From assembly GCF_020193655.1 (NCBI RefSeq), contig NZ_JADYVE010000003.1:558001-622000 (forward strand): a DNA stretch of 64,000 nt, written 5' to 3'. Every line of letters begins with the position of its first letter. The first letter of the stretch is position 1. A model generated the notes under the pieces. The model saw only the letters and a list, made by a program, of their open reading frames with translations, did not search any database and was not told the origin of the DNA. Shown piece after piece: positions 18,595 through 28,097 of the stretch. The stretch is from Ensifer sp. IC3342. GTDB taxonomy: Bacteria > Pseudomonadota > Alphaproteobacteria > Rhizobiales > Rhizobiaceae. The position numbers were made by a program, and so were the translations under genes.

Positions 18595-19506
18595 ATGAAG
18601 ATATTCATCGCAGGTGCCACCGGTGCCGTCGGCCTGCCGCTGGTGCGGGCGCTTACGACGCTTGGCCATCGGGTGACTGGCATGACGCGCCCCGGCCCCG
18701 GGTCGGATCGTCTGCGTGAGCTCGGGGCGCAGGGATCGTTCGCCGATGCCTTCGACCCCCAGGCGGTCCATCGCGCGATCGAGGCGGCGGCGCCGGATGT
18801 GGTGATCGACCAGCTCACCTGGCTTCCGGCCAACCCGGCCGACATCATCAAGTCGATGCCCAACGACACCCGCCTTCACCGCGAGGGCGGCGCCAATCTC
18901 ATCGCCGCGGCCGAAAAGCTCGGCGTCCGCCGCTGCATCATGCAGTCTCGCGGCTTTTATCTGGAGGCCCCGGCAGGAGAGCTCGCCGGCGAGACCGCGA
19001 GGTTGAGGTACGACGCGCCCGGCGAGATCGGCGAAAGCACGCGCACCATCGGCGCCTACGAGGACCGGGTGCTCGCCTCGCCGTCGCTCGACGGCGTCGT
19101 GCTGCGCTACGGATTCTTCTACGGCCCCGGCACCTGGTACCGGCCGGACGGAGCCATTGCGGATCAGGCGCGCAAGGGAGAGCTGGCGATCATCGGCGAA
19201 GGAAACGGTGTCTGGTCGTTCGTGCACATCGACGACGCGATCGCCGCGACCGTCGCCGCGCTCTCGGCCGAGCCGGGCGTCTACAACGTCGTCGACGACG
19301 ATCCCCTGCCCGTCGCCGTTTGGTTGCCGGCCTTCGCCCGCTGGGTCGGTGCGCCGGAGCCCAAGCGCCTGAGCGTGGAGGAAGCGCTGAAGTCGGCGGG
19401 CGAGGAAGCGGTCTACTACCACACCCGCCTGACTGGCGCCTCCAACGATCGGGCGAAGGCGGAACTCGGCTTCACGCCACGGCCGCTTCTGTGGAAGGAC
19501 GCCTGA
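18595..19506 (+). CDS. NAD(P)-dependent epimerase/dehydratase (SDR family)
   Basis: A 303-residue protein with the Rossmann opening MKIFIAGATGAVGLPLVRAL (an extended/atypical SDR glycine pattern), the segment IMQSRGFYLEAP, and YGFFYGPGTWYRPDG in the C-terminal half. The ATG at 18595 has AAGGGAGT upstream and places the Rossmann motif at residue 2. An upstream ATG would add ten residues. It acts on an unknown sugar nucleotide or small carbonyl. A more distant SDR of the same kind sits next to the second cupin at 36.3 kb. Confidence 0.88.
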   Translation: MKIFIAGATGAVGLPLVRALTTLGHRVTGMTRPGPGSDRLRELGAQGSFADAFDPQAVHRAIEAAAPDVVIDQLTWLPANPADIIKSMPNDTRLHREGGANLIAAAEKLGVRRCIMQSRGFYLEAPAGELAGETARLRYDAPGEIGESTRTIGAYEDRVLASPSLDGVVLRYGFFYGPGTWYRPDGAIADQARKGELAIIGEGNGVWSFVHIDDAIAATVAALSAEPGVYNVVDDDPLPVAVWLPAFARWVGAPEPKRLSVEEALKSAGEEAVYYHTRLTGASNDRAKAELGFTPRPLLWKDA

Positions 19507-19610
19507 TGTATGCTCGGCGGAAGACCGCCCCCGTCGCTTGGTGGTATATTTGACGTAGGACCGAAGGTCGGGAGCACCAATCAATCGTTACGGATGTCGG
19601 GAGAAGTTCG

Positions 19611-20339
19611 ATGAGCGGCAAATTGCACCCGCTTTTGGAAGAAGCTCTGGAAACGCACGGCGGGCACGACCGCTGGCGCAAGTTTAGGGGTATTGCCTCG
19701 ACCATACGGACCGGAGGAAGGCTGTGGGAGCTGAAAGGCACTCCTTTGATCCCCGTGCCGCGACGTGCAACAAGCGAGTTCCACCGCCAGTGGACCCAGG
19801 TTACTCCCTTTGGAGAAGCCGATTGGACGATGACCTGGACTCCCGATCGTGTGGAGATCACCGCCGGCGATGGCTCTGTTATCGCCGAGCGGGTCAACGG
19901 ACGTGAAGCGTTCGATCGCAGCTTCCACGGACAATGGGACCCGCTGAACCTCGCCTATTTCAATGGCTATGCCATGTGGACGTACCATGCGACGCCGTTT
20001 GTTTTCGGCGAGCCGGGCTATGAAGCTCGCGACGTTCGGCCGATCGATCATAAAGGTGAGATGCTTCGTGGCGTAGCCGTACGGTTCCCCGAGAGCATAC
20101 ACAGCCACACTCGGGAACAGCGCTTCTACTTCGGCTCGGACGGGTTGCTGCGCCGTCACGACTATACGGTTGACGTGTGGGCGGACACACCGGCTGCGCA
20201 CTTCACGTCTGATTACGTCGACGTTGACCGGCTGCTGTACCCGACCCGCCGCAGCGTATTCGCACTCAAGCCGGATGGCACTCTCGACCGCGATTTCAAC
20301 GCCGTCACAATCGAGCTTTCGGATTACGCGCTGTTTTGA
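19611..20339 (+). CDS. conserved protein of unknown function
   Basis: A 242-residue soluble protein without a signal peptide or membrane segment, rich in aromatic residues and beta structure (FHRQWTQVTPFGEADWTMTW, YAMWTYHATPFVFGEPGYEA). CGGGAGAAG precedes the start. It carries repeated acidic and Trp/Tyr residues as in lipocalin- or LolA-like barrels, but I do not recognise a defined family. It is followed by a 280-base gap with a decayed family-B repeat, so it is probably monocistronic. Confidence 0.8.
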   Translation: MSGKLHPLLEEALETHGGHDRWRKFRGIASTIRTGGRLWELKGTPLIPVPRRATSEFHRQWTQVTPFGEADWTMTWTPDRVEITAGDGSVIAERVNGREAFDRSFHGQWDPLNLAYFNGYAMWTYHATPFVFGEPGYEARDVRPIDHKGEMLRGVAVRFPESIHSHTREQRFYFGSDGLLRRHDYTVDVWADTPAAHFTSDYVDVDRLLYPTRRSVFALKPDGTLDRDFNAVTIELSDYALF

Positions 20340-20494
20340 GATGACGCGGCCGCGACAACTATGCTGTCCCGATCGAGATCAGTTACAGCAGATAATCGAA
20401 ATCGCTAACATGGGGACCATGAGGACGGCGAACCTTCGGCGAAGACCGGGAGTACGCGGGCGTCGGCCAAACCGGTCACCCGGAAAGAGACCCG

Positions 20495-20580
20495 CGCATC
20501 CAGCGTCGCGCGTCTTACCAGACGCGCAAAGGATGTTTTATCCATAAATCCGCTACGATTAGGGAAACCTGCAATAGGCC
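20495..20580. repeat. degenerate mosaic repeat (family B)
   Basis: CCAGACGCGCAAAGGATG, TTTTATCCATAAATCCG..CGATTAGGG and CTGCAATAG match family-B modules with several substitutions. It lies between the unknown gene and the end of the TetR gene; nothing else is seen in 20340-20618. Confidence 0.5.
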
Positions 20581-20618
20581 GTGCACCCTCGGTCACGCCG
20601 GGGCGGCTGATGAGCGGA

Positions 20619-21239
20619 TCAAGTCTCAGCCTGCGTTCGCTGCTCTGCATCTCCTCCCCGCGCCGGCGGTGCCAATCGCTCTTCCGCCGCGAGCAATTGC
20701 TGCGCCATGCGTTTGGCCTGCCGAGTGGGCTCCGCGGTGCGGGTGATTTGTGCTACGGCAACCGCCCCCTCGTGCAGTAGGTTGATTTCGATCGCGATCC
20801 GCTTCGGTTCGGCAAACCGCGCCGCATGGGCGAGTTCCTCGAAATAGGCAAGCACCAGGCGCTTGTGCATCAAGGCGGCACGAAATACCGGATCGACCGT
20901 GTCCTTGTGCTCCCCCGCCGCGCTCAGAAACATGCAGCCGCGGAACTGCTTGTCGCGGACCGTGGCTTCCAGGAAATCGAAGGTCGCCAGAAGACGTTCG
21001 GCGGGATCGCGCGCCTGTTGCTCGACAAAGGCGCGCATGGCATTGCGGTCCTCCTCGTCGCGCCGTTCGAGCGCGGCCAGGATCAGCTCTTCCTTGGTTT
21101 CAAAGTGCCGGTACAGCGTCGTCTTGGCCACGCCAGCCTCGGCGATGATCAAATCGATGCCGGTGGCGTGATAGCCGTGCTGGTTGAACAGCCGGAGCGC
21201 GGTATCGAGCAGGTGACCGCGGATCTCTGAACGGCGCAT
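20619..21239 (-). CDS. TetR-family regulator, candidate redox sensor of the stress island
   Basis: A 206-residue repressor. The N-terminal helix-turn-helix is readable at about 10-55 (LLDTALRLFNQHGYHATGID, AGVAKTTLYRHFETKEELIL). The ligand domain holds a single cysteine, Cys102, in KQFRGCMFLSAAGEH, a position like the reactive cysteine of the HOCl/electrophile sensor NemR. GAGGA lies before the ATG. Its own promoter and that of the divergent DUF417 gene both hold copies of the same GATACAGATCGGT motif, so it very probably represses both. The inducer is unknown; thiol oxidation is an inference. Confidence 0.9.
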   Translation of the reverse strand: MRRSEIRGHLLDTALRLFNQHGYHATGIDLIIAEAGVAKTTLYRHFETKEELILAALERRDEEDRNAMRAFVEQQARDPAERLLATFDFLEATVRDKQFRGCMFLSAAGEHKDTVDPVFRAALMHKRLVLAYFEELAHAARFAEPKRIAIEINLLHEGAVAVAQITRTAEPTRQAKRMAQQLLAAEERLAPPARGGDAEQRTQAET

Positions 21240-21257
21240 CGCATCCTCACAATATGT

Positions 21258-21280
21258 AACAGATCGGTATCGATACTAGC
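21258..21280. promoter_or_regulatory. TetR operator copy 1 (upstream of the tetR gene)
   Basis: AACAGATCGGTATCGATACT lies 20-40 bases before the tetR start and contains the CAGATCGGTATCG core found twice more before the divergent DUF417 gene. It is expected to give autorepression. Confidence 0.65.
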
Positions 21281-21637
21281 GGCGGTACAAGGCGAATGCA
21301 AGGGCATTGCGGACATGTCCTGCAAGCTCGCGCGAGGTCCACTCATACAGGGATTGTCCGCTCTGAACCCATCTGTACACTTTTCGTCCACCCATCGGCA
21401 TCGTTGTAGAGACCAGCGCGGTCTGCCTGCCTCAGACCGCGTGCGTGTAATGCCTCGTTCCATTGGGCTGGCGCTTGAATCCGTGCGATCCGCTTCGGCT
21501 CTATGAAGTCCGTCGCACGCCTCCAAACCCACAACACAGTTTTGTACCTATCTGCACCTGCTTTTCGCCATTCGAGCACCAAGAAGGAAGTTCCCTGGGG
21601 AACAAGGCCGGGTTCCTTGCAGAAATCCACGTTGCCA

Positions 21638-21691
21638 AACGATACAGATCGGTGTAGTTCTTTTGCGTGCGATACAGATCGGTATCGTTTA
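21638..21691. promoter_or_regulatory. TetR operator copies 2 and 3 (upstream of the DUF417 gene)
   Basis: CGATACAGATCGGTGTAG at about 21640 and the better palindrome CGATACAGATCGGTATCG at 21670-21687 (arms CGATAC / GTATCG) lie 31 bases apart, within 105 bases of the DUF417 start. Together with the copy near tetR they define a three-site divergent regulatory region. The rest of 21281-21637 shows only a GTTCCC-TG-GGGAAC palindrome at 21590. Confidence 0.7.
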
Positions 21692-21742
21692 TTCCGCGTC
21701 ATCGGGTGGATAGCCCTCCCGCGGACAACCCAGGAGAAGACA

Positions 21743-22276
21743 ATGTCTCATGTTCCCATCCGCAGCGTCGCGGCGCGTCCGCGCGTCCAGGCTCGCGCCG
21801 CTTCCTCCCTTGATCTAGTCGAGAGCCACGGCCAGGCCGTCACCGCGGCGGGCCTTTATGCCTCGCTGGTCGTGATCTATGGCTGGTTCGGCGGCATGAA
21901 GTTCACCGCCTACGAAGCGGAAGGCCTGACCGGCCTTGTCGGCAACAGTCCGCTATTGAGCTGGACCTACTCCCTCTTCAGCGTAAGGGATTTCTCGAGC
22001 CTTCTTGGCGTCCTCGAGCTAAGTATCGGCGCCCTGATCGCGGCAAGGCTCGTCAACCCGGCGTACTCGCTCGTCGGCGGCCTGCTCTCGGCCGGGCTTT
22101 TCGCGACCACACTCAGCTTCATGGTGACGACCCCCGGAGTGTCCGTGCCGGAGCTCGGTTTTCCGGCGATTTCGGTCGCTCCCGGACAGTTCCTGCTCAA
22201 GGACATCGGCCTGTTCGCCCTCTCCCTCTGGATCGCCATCGACTCGCTCGCGGCGCTCCGCTCGACCAGCGCTTGA
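21743..22276 (+). CDS. DUF417 (YkgB/RclC-like) inner-membrane protein
   Basis: A 177-residue protein starting at 21743 behind CAGGAGAAG; the much longer in-frame extension upstream runs through the operators and is not coding. Four membrane segments are visible (AAGLYASLVVIYGWFGG, LLGVLELSIGALIAARL, GLLSAGLFATTLSFMVT, IGLFALSLWIAIDSLAAL). The family signature GMKFTAYEAEGLTGLVGNSPLLSW is intact. In E. coli the homologue RclC belongs to the reactive-chlorine resistance operon. Here the gene lies under a TetR regulator and directly before DUF1127 and thioredoxin reductase genes, which supports an oxidant-stress role. Confidence 0.88.
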   Translation: MSHVPIRSVAARPRVQARAASSLDLVESHGQAVTAAGLYASLVVIYGWFGGMKFTAYEAEGLTGLVGNSPLLSWTYSLFSVRDFSSLLGVLELSIGALIAARLVNPAYSLVGGLLSAGLFATTLSFMVTTPGVSVPELGFPAISVAPGQFLLKDIGLFALSLWIAIDSLAALRSTSA

Positions 22277-22282
22277 CCGCGG

Positions 22283-22312
22283 ATGAGGGCGGAGCCCCGG
22301 CTCCGCCCTCAT
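22283..22312 (+). other. strong hairpin after the DUF417 gene
   Basis: ATGAGGGCGGAGCC / GGCTCCGCCCTCAT is a perfect 14-bp stem closing on two bases, six bases past the stop. There is no T-run, and the following DUF1127 gene is on the same strand, so it may act as a partial terminator or as a 3' stabiliser of the DUF417 message. Confidence 0.65.
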
Positions 22313-22371
22313 GACGGAAACCACCATTGTCAAACCGGCCAGGCCGGTTGGTTCAAACAAAGGAGCATCCC

Positions 22372-22527
22372 ATGTTTGTCGCATCTATCCTGTCGAAAAT
22401 CCGCGCCCACCAGCGCTATCGCCGGACGCTTCGAGCGTTCACGCAACTGAACGATCACCTGCTCGAGGATGTCGGCATTTCCCGCAACGAGATCGATGTC
22501 ATCGCGCGCCGGCAGTACGGCCATTGA
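22372..22527 (+). CDS. DUF1127 small protein
   Basis: A 51-residue basic protein (MFVASILSKIRAHQRYRRTL) ending in the DUF1127 signature LNDHLLEDVGISRNEIDVIARR. AAAGGAG precedes the ATG. DUF1127 proteins are small Arg-rich proteins common in rhizobia and linked in other alphaproteobacteria to RNA turnover and phosphate or stress physiology. It lies between the DUF417 and thioredoxin reductase genes, so it is probably part of the same stress transcript. Confidence 0.88.
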   Translation: MFVASILSKIRAHQRYRRTLRAFTQLNDHLLEDVGISRNEIDVIARRQYGH

Positions 22528-24104
<1,577 letters not shown>

Positions 24105-24122
24105 GGAACCGCTCAGAAACAG

Positions 24123-24137
24123 CGACAAATATTGTCG
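24123..24137. promoter_or_regulatory. palindrome next to the rrf2 start
   Basis: CGACAAATATTGTCG has 6-bp arms CGACAA / TTGTCG around ATA and lies about 20 bases before the Rrf2 start codon. A second candidate site for autoregulation or for another factor. Confidence 0.4.
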
Positions 24138-24234
24138 GAGATATCACCGAAGGCGCGCCTCAGCAACCCCGGTTCCGTCTTCACGGTGTTGACAGAGCGT
24201 TTCCGGAACCCGCCGGAATTATCACTGCCGTATT

Positions 24235-24257
24235 ACTACGATTAGATTAGTCGTAGT
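24235..24257. promoter_or_regulatory. Rrf2-type operator upstream of the NDH-2-like gene
   Basis: ACTACGATTA..TTAGTCGTAGT is a 23-base interrupted palindrome centred on 24246, with ten of eleven arm positions matched. Long AT-bearing dyads of this size are typical of Rrf2-family operators. It sits mid-way in the divergent intergenic region and can serve both promoters. Confidence 0.6.
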
Positions 24258-24384
24258 TAACGCGGCGTCGTGAAGATCGTCGCGGAATCCGTCTCCGCTC
24301 CGGAGACAACTAGCAAAACGGCAATCGTCTGACCGGCTGGACGTCGTCCCGCCGATAGCGAAGCCTTGTCTGAGAGGAATGGAA

Positions 24385-25593
24385 ATGAGCGAACGAATTC
24401 TGATTATCGGCGCCGGCTTTGCCGGAATGTGGTCGGCACTCGGTGCGATGCGACTGCTGGACCAGAAAGGAAAGGCGGACGGTTCTGTCGAGGTCGCTGT
24501 GATCGCCCCGCAGCCCGAACTGCACATCCGTCCGCGCCTCTACGAGAAGCATGCTTTCAAGATGAAGGCGCCCCTGTCGGAGATTTTCGCCAACGCCGGC
24601 GTGCGTTTCATCAGGGGCTACGCGACGGCTATTTCAACGGCACAGAATTCCGTGACCTATTCGGACGGCGAAGGACGCGAGAGCACGATTGGCTACACCA
24701 AACTTGTCCTGGCGACCGGCAGCGTCTTGTTCCGCCCCAACATTCCCGGGCTGGACCATGCCTTCAACGTCGACCAGCTTTCCGACGCCGTTTTTCTCGA
24801 GGAACATCTTTCCCAGCTGGGGCGCCTTCCGGAAAGCCGCGCACGCAACACCGTGATCGTCGCCGGCGGCGGCTTCACCGGGATCGAAACCGCCGCGGAG
24901 ATGCCGCATCGTCTCCGCTCCGCACTTGGAGAGGCCGCCCACACCCGCGTCATCGTCGTCGAGCGCAACGATGCGGTCGGCCCGGATCTCGGACCAGGCC
25001 CTCGGCCGATCATCGAGCAGGCGTTTGAGGAACTGGGCGTGGAGACGCGTCTGGGTGCCGCGATCGTCGCCATCGACCCCAATGGCGTGACACTTGACTC
25101 CGGCGAACGGATCGAGGCGGCCACCGTGATCTGGACGGCAGGCGCCCGCGCCAATCCCATCACGAAGCAGATCGATGCGGAGAGGGACGCTTTCGGACGC
25201 CTTCACGTCGACCGGAACCTCAAGGTCATCGGTCACGCGAACGTCTTTGCGACTGGTGACGTTGCGTATGCGGCGACGGACGATGCGGGCAACCGCACGA
25301 TGATGAGCTGTCAGCACGCGCAGAACCTCGGCCGCTCCGCCGGACATAACGTCGCTGCCGATCTGCTCGGGGTTAATCCGATCCCCTACAGCCAGGAGAA
25401 GTACGTCACCTGCCTCGACCTCGGCCCATGGGGCGCAGTTTATACCGAAGGGTGGGACCGCCAGGTAAAGCTTAAGGGCGCGAAAGCCAAGGAGCTCAAG
25501 ACGAGGATCAACACCGAGTGGATCTATCCGCCGAGTGCCGATCGCGCGGCGGCACTCGCGGCCGCGGACCCTTCCCGCGTGGTCGTCGCCTGA
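24385..25593 (+). CDS. FAD/NAD(P)-dependent oxidoreductase (type II NADH dehydrogenase-like)
   Basis: A 402-residue flavoprotein. Its FAD motif is ILIIGAGFAGMWSAL at the N-terminus, its NAD(P)H motif is VIVAGGGFTGIETAAEM in the middle, and the second FAD contact is ANVFATGDVAYAATDDAG. The overall pattern is that of NDH-2 / FSP1-like membrane-associated quinone oxidoreductases. The ATG at 24385 is chosen because GAGAGGA is six bases upstream; an ATG two codons earlier abuts it. It is divergent from the Fe-S type Rrf2 gene, the likely regulator. It may reoxidise NADH or keep quinone reduced during oxidant stress. Confidence 0.88.
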   Translation: MSERILIIGAGFAGMWSALGAMRLLDQKGKADGSVEVAVIAPQPELHIRPRLYEKHAFKMKAPLSEIFANAGVRFIRGYATAISTAQNSVTYSDGEGRESTIGYTKLVLATGSVLFRPNIPGLDHAFNVDQLSDAVFLEEHLSQLGRLPESRARNTVIVAGGGFTGIETAAEMPHRLRSALGEAAHTRVIVVERNDAVGPDLGPGPRPIIEQAFEELGVETRLGAAIVAIDPNGVTLDSGERIEAATVIWTAGARANPITKQIDAERDAFGRLHVDRNLKVIGHANVFATGDVAYAATDDAGNRTMMSCQHAQNLGRSAGHNVAADLLGVNPIPYSQEKYVTCLDLGPWGAVYTEGWDRQVKLKGAKAKELKTRINTEWIYPPSADRAAALAAADPSRVVVA

Positions 25594-25787
25594 TCGTGGC
25601 AGGAACCTGAAGGCTTGTTCCACCAGGTAGAACACCACATGGCAGCCAGTGCACGGATCAAGCCGCGCTGGCTGCCACCGGCGGCCCGCAAATCTTTCAT
25701 GATTTCATGGGCGCTGGATAATACAGTCGCAATCGCTAGCCCTTGCGAAAAAGAGAACACTTCATTCAACCCAGCGAGATGCGATCC

Positions 25788-26663
25788 ATGGACATCAATC
25801 AGGTCAGGTACTTCCTCAATCTGGCTGAAACATTGAACTTCACTGAAGCCGCGCGTCGAAGCGGTGTCTCGCAGCCGAGTCTCACGCGCGCAATCCAGCG
25901 TCTCGAGGAAGAACTGGGCAGTCCGTTGATCTATCGCGACGGCAAGGACAGCCGCCTGACTGCGCTCGGCCGCGATATCCAGGCCGAGTTCATGCGGATC
26001 GAACTTGCGCTCAGGAACGTGCGCGAACATTCCGAGAGCACGGTGCTCGGCCGCCGCCGCATTCTCGATATCGCCGTCGCCCCGACCATCGGTCCTGCCG
26101 CCTTTGCCGCGTTCTTCGACGACGCGCTTCGGCAGCTTCCTTCCGTGAAGATCAACGTGCACCAGCTCTTGGCCGGCGAAGGTGCAAACGAGGTGCTTTC
26201 GGGCAAGTACCACGCCTGTATCCTGCCGCGGGCCCCGCGTCCCAATCCCAAGCTCGACGTCGTGGCGCTGTTTCGCGAGCGATTTCTCCTCGCCTGCGCG
26301 GAGGGCCATCCGCTCGCCCGCAACGATATCGTTAGCACCGAGGCGCTCGCCGCCTATCCCTATGTCGACCGGCTGGCCTGCGAGTTCCACACCGAGATCA
26401 CGGAGCACCTGATGGACCATGATGCGGTCATGCAGCCGCGCTTCAGCGCCGACCGCGAGGACTGGGTTCAGCAGATGGTCGCCGAAGGCCGCGCGATCTG
26501 CATCATGCCCGAGCGATCCGCCGTGGCGCAGGGAATAGCTCTCCGCAAAATCGAGGGCATATCCCTGGAGCGCGAAGTGGTGTTCGTGACGGTCTCCGGT
26601 TCCGGCACGCCGCTCGAGATCCGCAAGATTGCGCAGCTGGCGGCCCGGCACGACTGGTCGTAA
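25788..26663 (+). CDS. LysR-family regulator upstream of msrBA
   Basis: A 291-residue LysR-type regulator. The helix-turn-helix is at about 2-60 (MDINQVRYFLNLAETLNFTE, RRSGVSQPSLTRAIQRLEEE) and a periplasmic-binding-like effector domain follows. The start at 25788 matches the usual family start. It is encoded on the same strand as msrB and msrA, 108 bases upstream of msrB, which is unusual for LysR genes (often divergent) and suggests either cotranscription or a promoter in that gap. Two cysteines (LACAEG, RLACEF) are in the effector domain. Control of the methionine sulfoxide reductases is inferred from position. Confidence 0.88.
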   Translation: MDINQVRYFLNLAETLNFTEAARRSGVSQPSLTRAIQRLEEELGSPLIYRDGKDSRLTALGRDIQAEFMRIELALRNVREHSESTVLGRRRILDIAVAPTIGPAAFAAFFDDALRQLPSVKINVHQLLAGEGANEVLSGKYHACILPRAPRPNPKLDVVALFRERFLLACAEGHPLARNDIVSTEALAAYPYVDRLACEFHTEITEHLMDHDAVMQPRFSADREDWVQQMVAEGRAICIMPERSAVAQGIALRKIEGISLEREVVFVTVSGSGTPLEIRKIAQLAARHDWS

Positions 26664-26771
26664 GCAGGTGCGCTTGCCGCGCGGCTATGGAATCTATGCA
26701 CATCCGATATTGGGAATCCTCGTGGTCCCTCGCCATATTCAGGCAACAAATCCAGCAACGGAGAAAGGGCA

Positions 26772-27215
26772 ATGACCTACAAAAAGACCGACGATGCGGT
26801 CAGCAAGCTTACGCCCGAGCAGTTTCGGGTGACCCAGCAGAACGGCACCGAGCGCCCCTTCACGGGGGAGTATTACGACAACAAAAGGCCGGGGATCTAT
26901 GTCGACATCGTTTCCGGGGAGCCGCTGTTCGCCTCGGCCGACAAGTTCGATTCCGGCTGCGGCTGGCCGAGCTTCACCAAGCCGATCGTGCCGGCAAACG
27001 TCAAGGAACTCAGGGACGACTCCTATGGTATGATTCGCACCGAAGTGCGCTCGTTGCACGGCGACAGCCACCTCGGCCACGTATTTCCGGATGGTCCACG
27101 GGACCGGGGTGGCTTGCGTTATTGCATCAATTCCGCCGCACTGCGCTTCATTCCGCGTGAGGAAATGGAGGCGGAGGGCTACGGCGCCTATATCAACCAG
27201 GTGGAGGATATCTGA
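26772..27215 (+). CDS. msrB: peptide-methionine (R)-S-oxide reductase
   Basis: Reduces methionine-R-sulfoxide in proteins, using thioredoxin. The 147 residues have the family signature with the resolving-type Cys63 in DSGCGWPSF and the catalytic Cys118 in [11 protein letters not shown]. The histidine segment [13 protein letters not shown] is intact. The two CxxC pairs that bind zinc in many MsrB proteins are absent, so this is the zinc-free form. GGAGAAAG precedes the ATG. The stop codon is followed directly by the ATG of msrA, showing a two-gene operon. Confidence 0.95.
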   Translation: MTYKKTDDAVSKLTPEQFRVTQQNGTERPFTGEYYDNKRPGIYVDIVSGEPLFASADKFDSGCGWPSFTKPIVPANVKELRDDSYGMIRTEVRSLHGDSHLGHVFPDGPRDRGGLRYCINSAALRFIPREEMEAEGYGAYINQVEDI

Positions 27216-27722
27216 ATGACCGAGAGAGCTGTTTTGGCCGGTGGCTGCTTCTGGGGGATGCAGGACTTGATCCGCAAGCTCCCCGGCGTCGTCGCGACCC
27301 GCGTGGGCTATACCGGCGGCGACGTGCCGAACGCGACCTACCGCAATCACGGCACCCACGCCGAGGGCATCGAGATCGTCTTCGATCCCGAGAGGATCAG
27401 CTACAGGCGGATTCTGGAGTTCTTCTTCCAGATCCATGATCCGACCACGAAAAACCGGCAGGGCAACGACGTCGGCCTCTCCTACCGGTCGGCGATCTAC
27501 TACGTCGACGACGAGCAGAAGCGGATAGCCGAGGACACCATCGCGGACGTCGAGGCTTCAGGCCTGTGGCCGGGCAAGGTGGTGACCGAAGTCGAGCCGG
27601 TGGGCGACTTCTGGGAGGCGGAGCCGGAGCACCAGGATTACCTGGAGCGCTTCCCCAATGGCTATACCTGCCACTTCCCGCGCTCGAACTGGGTGCTACC
27701 CCGGCGCTCGGCGGCCGAATAA
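27216..27722 (+). CDS. msrA: peptide-methionine (S)-S-oxide reductase
   Basis: Reduces methionine-S-sulfoxide, complementing MsrB. The 168 residues begin with [16 protein letters not shown] (catalytic Cys11 in GCFWG) and carry the conserved [20 protein letters not shown] segment and FFQIHDPTT. No obvious C-terminal resolving cysteine pair is visible, so it probably depends on an external thiol system. Its ribosome site GGAGGAT lies inside the end of msrB, so the two are translationally linked. Thioredoxin reductase is encoded 4 kb upstream in the same island. Confidence 0.95.
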   Translation: MTERAVLAGGCFWGMQDLIRKLPGVVATRVGYTGGDVPNATYRNHGTHAEGIEIVFDPERISYRRILEFFFQIHDPTTKNRQGNDVGLSYRSAIYYVDDEQKRIAEDTIADVEASGLWPGKVVTEVEPVGDFWEAEPEHQDYLERFPNGYTCHFPRSNWVLPRRSAAE

Positions 27723-27814
27723 CCGGCCGCCTGTCTCGGGCTGCGGAGATTGCCGCTGGGTTCGCGTGAACTCCGAATGGCCCGGCGGCGACGCCGGGCG
27801 CTTGGACGAAGCAT

Positions 27815-28010
27815 GCCGATGCTTTCTTCGCCCTCATCCCTGTGCTTGTCACAGGGATCCAGCAGCGCCACGTCCGCGGCGCGGAAGAGTCCTTTCGGCC
27901 CAAGGACTTGGGCCGGCTGGATTCCTGTGACAAGCACAGGAATGAGGGTGCGAGGAGAAGCCTTGCCGCACAGCAGCCGACGAGCCAGCAGCAGGCTGCT
28001 GTCGTGTACT
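27815..28010. repeat. mosaic repeat (family A), long composite
   Basis: CCCTCATCCCTGTGCTTGTC core, CACGTCCGCGGCGCGGAAGA, CCCAAGGACTTGGGCCGG and an inverted core ATTCCTGTGACAAGCACAGG, followed by CTTGCCGCACAGCAGCCGAC. It has the same order of modules as the 18.4-kb copy and occupies nearly all of the gap between msrA and the OsmC fusion gene. Confidence 0.85.
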
Positions 28011-28097
28011 GTAACGCCTAACGCGCAAAGGTGTAGGTACCCGCTCGCCCCGTTGCAGATGTAGAATGGGCATTTCCTCACAGCAAAGGAGCGCATC

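Noticed and set aside
21503..21742. 80-codon N-terminal extension of the DUF417 protein
   Set aside because: It runs through the TetR operators and lacks a ribosome site; the start at 21743 has CAGGAGAAG and fits the family.
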